Positions 1-5,064 of a stretch of 9,824 bases of DNA are shown here, in pieces. Both the position numbers and the translations under genes were made by a program. The notes under the pieces are model-generated. The model saw nothing but the letters and a program-made list of their open reading frames with translations, was not told the DNA's origin and searched no databases. Position 1 is the stretch's first letter; each line of letters begins with the position of its first letter. The stretch comes from Actinomycetes bacterium (GTDB lineage Bacteria > Actinomycetota > Acidimicrobiia > Acidimicrobiales > Palsa-688). Where the stretch lies: the NCBI GenBank assembly GCA_021827225.1, contig JAKAXG010000105.1, positions 1 to 9,824 of the forward strand, read 5' to 3'.

Positions 1-25
1 GACGGATGTAAGGGATGGAGCGGAG

Positions 26-391
26 ATGAACGTCGCGAGACAAGGCCGCGCCCTGGGCGTCGCCCTGGGCATCGGGGCCCTGGTCGGCTGGCTTCCGGCC
101 GGCGTCGCCAGCGCCCAGGCGTGCGGATACAACTACGCCGGCTGCACGCAACCATCGGTGCCCGCCTATGGCGTGGGGACCAGTCCCACCACCGCCCCGC
201 CGGCCGCAACCCCGAGCGGTGGAGCCCCGACCGACGCCGCCTCCGCGTCCCCGGCGGCGGGCGCCCAGTCCGGCCCGCTGCCCTTCACCGGGACCGACGC
301 GGCAGCCACCGCAGCCGCGGGGGCGGCCGCCATCGGGGCCGGCACGGTCCTGGTGCGGCGGAGCCGTCGCCGGGGCCGCCACCCGGCCTGA
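26..391 (+). CDS. Small LPxTG-type sortase-anchored surface protein
   Basis: A 121-residue secreted precursor with the full layout of a sortase substrate. Residues 1-30 form a signal peptide: basic start (R5, R8), hydrophobic core at about 9-28, and a VASA/QA cleavage site. The mature part opens with a short segment holding two cysteines (C33, C40) and tyrosines, then a low-complexity linker rich in Pro, Thr, Ala and Ser (about 43-82). The sorting signal follows: LPFTG at 85-89, a hydrophobic Ala/Gly stretch at about 92-110, and an Arg-rich tail (RRSRRR). Known of such proteins: sortase cuts between T and G and links the product to the cell wall. After both cleavages only about 58 residues would remain, so this is more a wall peptide than an enzyme. 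The ATG has GGAG five bases upstream (17-20). No sortase gene lies in the window. The role is unknown; bldD follows 97 bp downstream. Confidence 0.82.
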   Translation: MNVARQGRALGVALGIGALVGWLPAGVASAQACGYNYAGCTQPSVPAYGVGTSPTTAPPAATPSGGAPTDAASASPAAGAQSGPLPFTGTDAAATAAAGAAAIGAGTVLVRRSRRRGRHPA

Positions 392-460
392 CCACCCGGT
401 CGTCACATCCGGCGCCCCTCCGCCCACAGCGGGTGGTGACATCGGGGATGTGGACAATGT
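391..460. repeat. Cluster of overlapping inverted repeats upstream of the bldD-like gene
   Basis: The intergenic stretch before the regulator holds several perfect dyads. ACATC-GGG-GATGT is a 13-bp palindrome with a 3-bp centre (439-451). ACCACCCG (391-398) pairs with CGGGTGGT (430-437). GTCAC (402-406) pairs with GTGAC (436-440). The half-site ACATC occurs three times (405-409, 439-443, and inverted at 447-451). This could be an operator for the downstream regulator, which would fit BldD autoregulation known from Streptomyces. It does not match the published Streptomyces BldD box closely, so the assignment is inference. It could equally be a transcript hairpin after the LPxTG gene, but no U-tract follows it. 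Confidence 0.4.
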
Positions 461-461
461 T

Positions 462-467
462 TAGGTT
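462..467 (+). promoter_or_regulatory. Possible -10 element (TAGGTT) for the bldD-like gene
   Basis: TAGGTT fits the TAnnnT pattern of actinobacterial -10 boxes and lies in a locally AT-richer patch 20 bases before the GTG start. A GTGACA sequence at 436-441 resembles a -35 box, but the 20-bp spacing is longer than usual. It also overlaps the ACATC dyad, so a protein bound there could block transcription. This is a weak call made by eye. Confidence 0.25.
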
Positions 468-487
468 TCAACCGAGAAGGGAACCTT

Positions 488-997
488 GTGCCCGTGACTA
501 TGGTGAGGGCGGGCGGCCCCATAGAGAGCACTGACGGCATCGGATCCAGGCTGCGGGAAGTGCGAAAGCAGAAGCGCCTGTCGCTGCAGGACGTGGAGGC
601 GCTGTCCAACCACGAGTTCAAGGCGTCGGTCCTGGGCGCCTACGAGCGTAACCAGCGCCGCATAGCGGTCCCCCGCCTCCAGCGTCTGGCCCAGATCTAC
701 CGGGTTCCGGTCGAGCAGTTCCTCGCCGGCGACTCCTCCGACCTGGCCGGAGCGGAGAGCTACGGCCGGGAGACCCGGGCGGCGTTCGACCTGGAGAAGC
801 TGGCCCGGGTGCACGGCCCGGAGCGGGAACTGCTCCGGCGCTACCTGCAGTCGGTGGAGATGCAGCGCCAGGACTACAACGGCCGGGTGCTCACCATCCG
901 CCACGACGACATGAGGGTGATCGCCTCGCTGTTCCGCCGGACGCCGGCGGCGATGGTCACTCACCTGAGGGAGCTGGGCATCCTCATATCCCGCTGA
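488..997 (+). CDS. bldD: BldD-like c-di-GMP-responsive transcriptional regulator (XRE-type HTH)
   Basis: A 169-residue protein, close to the roughly 167 residues of Streptomyces BldD. Residues about 18-80 form an XRE-type helix-turn-helix (LREVRKQKRLSLQDVE, then GAYERNQRRIAVPRLQRLA). After a linker, the C-terminal domain carries RQD (127-129), eight residues, then RHDD (138-141). This matches the RxD-x8-RxxD signature by which Streptomyces BldD binds a tetramer of c-di-GMP and dimerises on DNA. BldD represses development and sporulation genes in Streptomyces when c-di-GMP is high; target genes here are unknown. The GTG at 488 is chosen because AGAAGGG (475-481) sits six bases upstream; an in-frame ATG at 500 is too far from it. 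A likely diguanylate cyclase lies convergently about 650 bp away. Membership of the BldD family is well supported. Strict orthology to bldD is likely but unproven. Confidence 0.85.
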   Translation: MPVTMVRAGGPIESTDGIGSRLREVRKQKRLSLQDVEALSNHEFKASVLGAYERNQRRIAVPRLQRLAQIYRVPVEQFLAGDSSDLAGAESYGRETRAAFDLEKLARVHGPERELLRRYLQSVEMQRQDYNGRVLTIRHDDMRVIASLFRRTPAAMVTHLRELGILISR

Positions 998-1015
998 GTC
1001 CGGGTCCGGGCCGCC

Positions 1016-1642
1016 TCAGTATCCGTTCCGGGCCGCCGGTCCCATGCCGGGGCGGGTGTCGCTCAGGTAGCGGTTCAACGCATCCAACACGGCCCGGCTG
1101 GCCGCTTCGTCGGCCGTCGCCGCCCGTGCCACTCCGAGTCTCAGGAGCTCGGACCCTTTGGTGGCCAGCCGGACCAGCACCGTGGTGACCGCTCCTGCGG
1201 GCGCTGTGGACTCGGTGATGACGTCCAGGGCGAAGGGGATGTCGAGGTCGAGCCGGTCCAGGGCCGCCAGAGTGGCGCGGGCGGCGGCGCCCACGCCCCT
1301 GCTGGAGTCGCGGCCCATTACCTGATTGCCGTGCAGGGTCAGCCACACGTCCACGTTGCGGTCCCTGCGTTCCAGGCCCACGAAGCGCACCCTCTCCGGT
1401 TCCCCCCGCCGCCGGACCCCCGTCACCGGGGCCACCGGCGTGGCGCTCGTGACACTCAGGATGACCTCACCGTGGGCGTGCTTGCGCACCACCTCGCCGG
1501 CCGCCCGGACCAGGATGCTCCCCGCCGCCGGCTCGGCCAGCAGCTCCACCAGGAGCATCCCGTCGACCCGCTCCACGCCGACCCCGACGACCCCGGACAG
1601 CTTGCGCAACTCCAGTTCCAGGGTGTTCATAGAGGGAAGCAT
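1016..1642 (-). CDS. Conserved-looking two-domain protein of unknown function, LeuA-regulatory-domain-like C-terminal half
   Basis: A soluble 208-residue protein with no signal peptide or membrane segment, not assigned to a named family with confidence. Residues 5-68 look like a small alpha/beta domain (LRKLSGVVGVGVERVDGMLL and onward). Residues 95-193 alternate strands and helices as in the allosteric (LeuA dimer) domain of 2-isopropylmalate synthase. The clearest points of likeness are the helix at about 115-131 (GVGAAARATLAALDRL) and the end GVARAATADEAASRAVLDALNRYL (170-193). The catalytic part of LeuA is absent, so a ligand-sensing or assembly role is conceivable; this is inference. The ATG at 1642 starts six bases after the diguanylate cyclase stop, and its AGGAG (1646-1650) overlaps that stop codon, so the two genes are almost surely co-translated. 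An ATG at 1630 is an alternative start. The gene ends 18 bp from the convergent bldD-like gene. Confidence 0.72.
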   Translation of the reverse strand: MLPSMNTLELELRKLSGVVGVGVERVDGMLLVELLAEPAAGSILVRAAGEVVRKHAHGEVILSVTSATPVAPVTGVRRRGEPERVRFVGLERRDRNVDVWLTLHGNQVMGRDSSRGVGAAARATLAALDRLDLDIPFALDVITESTAPAGAVTTVLVRLATKGSELLRLGVARAATADEAASRAVLDALNRYLSDTRPGMGPAARNGY

Positions 1643-1645
1643 CGG

Positions 1646-1650
1646 CTCCT
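1646..1650 (-). promoter_or_regulatory. Ribosome binding site overlapping the upstream stop codon
   Basis: On the minus strand AGGAG shares two bases with the TAG stop of the GGDEF gene and lies three bases before the ATG at 1642. The overlap of stop and binding site points to translational coupling of the two genes. The spacing is shorter than ideal. Confidence 0.5.
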
Positions 1651-2416
1651 ACCGCTTCCTCTTGTTGTCGTACAGGTGCTGGTCGGCCAGGCGGTAAAGC
1701 TCCCCCGGGTCGGAGCTGTCGTCAGGCGCGGTGGCCACCCCGGCAGAGAAGCCCACGTCCATACCCACCAGTTCCCCGACCGCGGCCTGCAGCCGGCCGA
1801 GCAGCAGCCCCAGGGTGTCGCGGTCCCCGTTGTGGAGGAGCAGGGCGAACTCGTCGCCGCCGATCCGGGCGGCGGCGTCGCCGCCCCGGAGCGAGGAGCG
1901 CAGCTCGACGCCCACGGTCCTGAGGATGCGGTCGCCCGCCTCGTGGCCGAACTGGTCGTTCAGGGTCTTGAACCGGTCCAGGTCCACCAGGGCGAAGGTG
2001 AATCTCCACCCGTAGCGTGAGCTGCGCACGGCCGACTGCTGGAGCATGACGTCGAACGACCGCCGGTTGTACAGGCCGGTCAGCGGGTCGTGGGTGGCGT
2101 CATGGCGGGACAGGTCCAGTTGCAGGGCGATGACGCACAGCTGGGCCACCGCCTCACCTACCGGCCCACCGGCCATCTCCGGTTCGGTGTACAGGCCGGT
2201 GCCCAGGTTGAGCACGTCCCGGTCCAGGTCCCGCCAGGACCGCCGCCCGGATCGGAACACCTGCCGGCCGACCACCGCGTCGTCCACCACGATGAAGGCG
2301 TTCTCGAGGTCGCTCCACTCGACGACCCGGTCCAGGGCGCGGTAGATGAACTCGATGCCCGACTGCGCCCGGGCCAGATCAGCCACGAGAGCCGGCAGGA
2401 GGGTTTCCACGGTCAT
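1649..2416 (-). CDS. Diguanylate cyclase with GGDEF domain and intact I-site
   Basis: The enzyme should join two GTP molecules into c-di-GMP. With the ATG at 2416 the protein has 255 residues. About 100 N-terminal residues form a soluble domain of unknown type, possibly sensory or dimerising. The GGDEF domain follows, opening with DPLTGLYNRR (110-119), then DLDRFKTLNDQFGHEAGD (145-162) and the active-site loop RIGGDEF (184-190). RGGD at 177-180 lies exactly five residues before GGDEF, the standard position of the product-inhibition I-site. All key residues are present, so it should be active and feedback-limited. No membrane segment is seen. The frame stays open upstream to a TTG at 2563 (304 residues). 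I prefer 2416 because the codons at about 2435-2485 have unusually many A/T third positions and look non-coding, although the ATG lacks a clear ribosome binding site. It heads a two-gene unit and lies downstream of the ATP-grasp gene. Confidence 0.88.
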   Translation of the reverse strand: MTVETLLPALVADLARAQSGIEFIYRALDRVVEWSDLENAFIVVDDAVVGRQVFRSGRRSWRDLDRDVLNLGTGLYTEPEMAGGPVGEAVAQLCVIALQLDLSRHDATHDPLTGLYNRRSFDVMLQQSAVRSSRYGWRFTFALVDLDRFKTLNDQFGHEAGDRILRTVGVELRSSLRGGDAAARIGGDEFALLLHNGDRDTLGLLLGRLQAAVGELVGMDVGFSAGVATAPDDSSDPGELYRLADQHLYDNKRKR

Positions 2417-2445
2417 GGCCGGGTGGAGGGCGCTGCATATCTCTT

Positions 2446-2478
2446 GATTTGTCGCCCCAACGGTATTCCCTTCAAATC
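2446..2478. promoter_or_regulatory. AT-richer patch with inverted repeat upstream of the GGDEF gene, possible promoter/operator
   Basis: GATTTG (2446-2451) and CAAATC (2473-2478) form a perfect 6-bp inverted repeat with 21 bases between. They lie in one of the few AT-richer patches of the window. The location just before the preferred start of the diguanylate cyclase suggests a promoter or regulator site separating it from the ATP-grasp gene. No convincing -35/-10 pair could be fixed. If the cyclase really starts at 2563, this patch would be coding instead. Confidence 0.3.
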
Positions 2479-2550
2479 GGCCGACCGTTTCCCGATGGAT
2501 CGCGATCCAGCCTGGCCCGCCCCGGTACCGCTTCGGAAGCCCCCCGCAGA

Positions 2551-3786
2551 TTACCGCGACCAATGATTACGGGATCGACCGGCGCCGGCACAATGAGTGA
2601 CGGGCTGGTCGGTGCCGGGCCGCCGGCGGCGGGCCAGCCGGTTCCAGGCCCGGTCCACGTATTCCATAGCGGGCATGGGATCGGACGCCTGCACCACCGC
2701 GTGGGCGGTGTGGCGGCGCGGCAGCAGGGCCCCCGCGGCGCGCGCCGGCCGGTCCCGGGCCAGGCGGGAGAGGGCCCGCAGATCCAGCTCCTCCGCCCGG
2801 TAACGCACCCCTACCCGGTAGCGGGGCCGCTCCGGCCGGCATCCGGTGAGCAGCGACACCCAGAGCGCCGGGAGGTTGGCGCCGGCGGCCACCGCCAGGG
2901 CCAGCGATCCGTAGATGCGAGGGTTGAGATCTATGAAGAACGAGCCGTCCGGACCGGCAATGAACTGGGCCTGGAAGATCCCGCTCCAGCGCAGGCCGGC
3001 CAGGAGCGCGCCGACCCCCGACTCGAGTTCCGGGTCGGCCGGGACGGTGCGGGCGTAGGCGCTGATGCCCAGCCCCGGCGGCCAGATCCGCTCGGCCGTC
3101 TGGTGCACGCAGCAGATCATCTCGCCCTCCCACGCCACGCCACACAGCGCCGTCAGCCGGCCATCGATCCGGCGTTGCAGGACCACCCGGTCGGCGCCGG
3201 TCGACCGGGCCAGCAGGGCGGCCTCGGCCGGGGTGCCGGCCAGGCCGGCAGAGGCGTGGACCAGCCCGCCGTCGGGTCCCGCCACCTCCGATCGCAGGGG
3301 CTTGACCAGGAGCGGCCATCCGAGGGCGCCGACATCGGGCCGGCAGCCCACCTCGGCCGGGCGAGCCTCGACCGAGGGCGGCAGGCGCAGACCGGCGGCC
3401 ACCGCCATCCTGTTGACGGCAGCCTTGTCGGTGACGGTCAGCACCAGATCGGGAGCGGGGCTGGCGGCGAGTGCTCCGATGGTCCTCGCTGCGCCGGCGA
3501 TGGCGATCATGTCGCTCTCGGTACCGGCGAGAAGTGCGTCGAAGCGACCGGCGTCGACGGTGGCGGCCAGGCCGGTCACGAAACCGGCGGGGTCTCGGCG
3601 GGAGTCGGGCAGGACCACCGATGCGGCGGCCCGCCGGGACCGGGCGGCGTAGGCGCCGGGGCGCGACACCACCACGGTCGGCCGGTGACCGGCGGTGTGC
3701 AGGGCCCGGACCGATGCCAGGACCCCGGCGTGGTCACCCCCTGTCACGAGAACCTCCAGGTCCGCCACCGTCTGCCCCGATCCCAC
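2551..3786 (-). CDS. ATP-grasp superfamily carboligase (COG3919-like)
   Basis: About 411 residues with ATP-grasp architecture. The N-terminal preATP-grasp fold starts with VLVTGGDHAGVLASVRALH (12-30). DK at 120-121 and VKP (161-163, nucleotide-binding lysine K162) follow, then LQRRIDG at 203-209. The metal-binding strand FIDLNPRIYGS (284-294) has D286, N288 and R290. Most relatives have Glu in the place of D286. Enzymes of this family join a carboxylate to an amine or thiol through an acyl-phosphate; the predicted-carboligase group is often found beside glycan genes. The substrate cannot be read from the sequence. The frame is open further upstream to 4155, but that part is shadow of the divergent gene. 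GTG 3786 is chosen because AAAGAGG lies just upstream; GTG 3768 is an alternative that still keeps the first beta strand. Its stop overlaps the longest possible reading of the GGDEF gene. Confidence 0.8.
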   Translation of the reverse strand: MGSGQTVADLEVLVTGGDHAGVLASVRALHTAGHRPTVVVSRPGAYAARSRRAAASVVLPDSRRDPAGFVTGLAATVDAGRFDALLAGTESDMIAIAGAARTIGALAASPAPDLVLTVTDKAAVNRMAVAAGLRLPPSVEARPAEVGCRPDVGALGWPLLVKPLRSEVAGPDGGLVHASAGLAGTPAEAALLARSTGADRVVLQRRIDGRLTALCGVAWEGEMICCVHQTAERIWPPGLGISAYARTVPADPELESGVGALLAGLRWSGIFQAQFIAGPDGSFFIDLNPRIYGSLALAVAAGANLPALWVSLLTGCRPERPRYRVGVRYRAEELDLRALSRLARDRPARAAGALLPRRHTAHAVVQASDPMPAMEYVDRAWNRLARRRRPGTDQPVTHCAGAGRSRNHWSR

Positions 3787-3821
3787 GATCCTCTTTCGCA
3801 GCTTTTGTACGTTACCAACCG
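3787..3821. promoter_or_regulatory. Divergent promoter region between ATP-grasp and NTase-kinase genes
   Basis: Thirty-five bases, AT-richer than the surroundings, separate two genes transcribed away from each other. Overlapping TAnnnT boxes face both ways: TACGTT (3808-3813) on plus and TAACGT (3814-3809) on minus. The plus box lies eight bases before the GTG at 3822, so the plus transcript may be nearly leaderless. The minus box would leave a short leader holding AAAGAGG. No good -35 boxes are seen, which is common in Actinobacteria. The boxes are inferred by eye. Confidence 0.35.
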
Positions 3822-5063
3822 GTGGTTCCGTTGAGGGTGGCGTCGGCCCGTCCCGACCTGGAGGAGATCTGCTCCGCTGCAGCCCGGCCGGTGCTGATCG
3901 TGGGGTCCCTGCCACCGGCCGGGAGGGACCTCGACCTGATGGTCGTTCCGGGCGACCGTCGCCGGGTCGCCGGTGCCCTGAGCCGGCACGGCTTCGAGTT
4001 GATCTCCACGACCTGGGTCCGGTTCGGGTACGGGCGGGTGGAACTGGTCGACCTGGTGTCCCCCCCGGACTGGGGACTCCCCGAGGAGCAGGCGGAGGAA
4101 CTCTTCGGCGCCTCCACGCCGCTCGCTCCGGGCTCGAGCATCCGGGAACCGGCACCCCACCACCGGTTGCTCATACTGGCCCGCAAGGCTCCCCGCCGGC
4201 GGGGCGGGACCCTGGAGGACCGGCACCGGACCAGGGTGGATCGGGCCGTCGCCGAGGACCCGCGGGCATGGGCGAGGGCGGCGGCCCGGGCCCGGGCGTG
4301 GGACGTGGAGGACGGCCTGGTCCGCCTCCGCCGGGCCTACGAGCATCCCCGCACCGGGGCATCGCGACCGCCGCGGCTGCCCCGGCCGAAGCGGCCCCGG
4401 CGGGGGGCCGTCATCGCGCTCTCCGGGCTGGACGGTTCTGGCAAGAGCACCCAGGCGGCGGCCCTGCAGGCCGCGCTGGAGCGGCTGGGGCGCGACGTCG
4501 ACGTGGTGTGGTCACCGATGGGACGGGTCAGGGGGCTGGACGCCCTCGAGCGCCTGGCCGGCCGGCGGCGCCCCGGATCCCACGCTGCGGAGATCCGCCA
4601 CCGGGAAGCCACCGCGCCGGCGGGGGCCCGCTCGGCGGCCCGCCGGGCGGTCCGGGCTGCCTGGTGGTGCGTCATCGGGGCGGGCACCGCCTGGTCGTAC
4701 CGGTGCTCGGCGCGCGGCACCCGGGCGGGCGGGCGGGTGGTGATCCACGACCGCTACGTGCTGGACGGCCTGGTCGACCTGCGCTTCTCCTCCCGGCCCC
4801 CGGCCTCGATCCCGGTGGCCGAGGCGGTGTTCCGGGCCCTGTCCCCCAGTCCCCGCTGGTCGTTCCTGCTGGAGGCCAGGCCGGAGACGGCGCACGCCCG
4901 GAAGCCGGACTGGAGCCTGTCACAGACCCGGGAGCGGGCGGAGCTGTACTCCAGGTTGCAACCTGGTCTGCGGGTGGCCGTGCTCGACGCCGAGCAGCCC
5001 GCCGAACGGCTGGCCGCCCAGATCGCCCGGGAGGTCTTCGCCGGCCTGATCGGCCCCCGCTAG
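3822..5063 (+). CDS. Fusion: nucleotidyltransferase-like domain plus thymidylate-kinase-like P-loop domain
   Basis: About 413 residues in two parts. The first (about 10-180) has the minimal nucleotidyltransferase pattern: VGS (27-29) followed by DLDLMV (36-41), and a third acidic strand VELVDL (73-78). This is the arrangement of metal-binding acids in the pol-beta superfamily. The second part begins at about residue 195 with a Walker A loop GLDGSGKST (202-210, K208), a DRY motif (310-312) and an Arg-rich lid region (RKPDWSLSQTRERAELY), as in thymidylate kinase. At twice the usual Tmk length and among glycan genes, it is unlikely to be the housekeeping dTMP kinase. A role in making or phosphorylating a nucleotide-linked or sugar precursor is inference. 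Start choice is uncertain: GTG 3822, TTG 3831 and GTG 3837 are all possible and none has a good ribosome binding site. A leaderless start at 3822 fits the promoter. It ends one base from the convergent ligase gene. Confidence 0.78.
   Translation: MVPLRVASARPDLEEICSAAARPVLIVGSLPPAGRDLDLMVVPGDRRRVAGALSRHGFELISTTWVRFGYGRVELVDLVSPPDWGLPEEQAEELFGASTPLAPGSSIREPAPHHRLLILARKAPRRRGGTLEDRHRTRVDRAVAEDPRAWARAAARARAWDVEDGLVRLRRAYEHPRTGASRPPRLPRPKRPRRGAVIALSGLDGSGKSTQAAALQAALERLGRDVDVVWSPMGRVRGLDALERLAGRRRPGSHAAEIRHREATAPAGARSAARRAVRAAWWCVIGAGTAWSYRCSARGTRAGGRVVIHDRYVLDGLVDLRFSSRPPASIPVAEAVFRALSPSPRWSFLLEARPETAHARKPDWSLSQTRERAELYSRLQPGLRVAVLDAEQPAERLAAQIAREVFAGLIGPR
4723..4737 (+). other. Perfect G-quadruplex motif inside the NTase-kinase gene
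   Basis: Four GGG runs separated by single C bases lie on the coding strand, just before the codons of the DRY motif. Single-base loops are the most stable quadruplex type known, so an RNA or DNA quadruplex could form. In DNA this GC-rich, with Gly and Arg codons, it may be a by-product of composition. Confidence 0.5.
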
Positions 5064-5064
5064 C

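Noticed and set aside
998..1015. Possible bidirectional terminator between the convergent bldD-like gene and the LeuA-domain-like gene
   Set aside because: The 18 bases are G/C-rich, but no stem of useful length and no T-run could be found.
1016..1642. Calling this protein a 2-isopropylmalate synthase (leuA)
   Set aside because: Only the regulatory-type domain is resembled; the catalytic TIM barrel is absent and the resemblance is not proven by a search.
2449..3834. Long plus-strand open frame of about 460 codons opposite the ATP-grasp gene
   Set aside because: Its translation is Gly/Arg/Pro/His-rich low complexity typical of antisense shadow in GC-rich DNA, while the minus frame has clear ATP-grasp motifs.
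3822..5063. Calling this gene tmk, the housekeeping thymidylate kinase
   Set aside because: It is twice the usual length, has an N-terminal nucleotidyltransferase-like domain, and lies among glycan genes.
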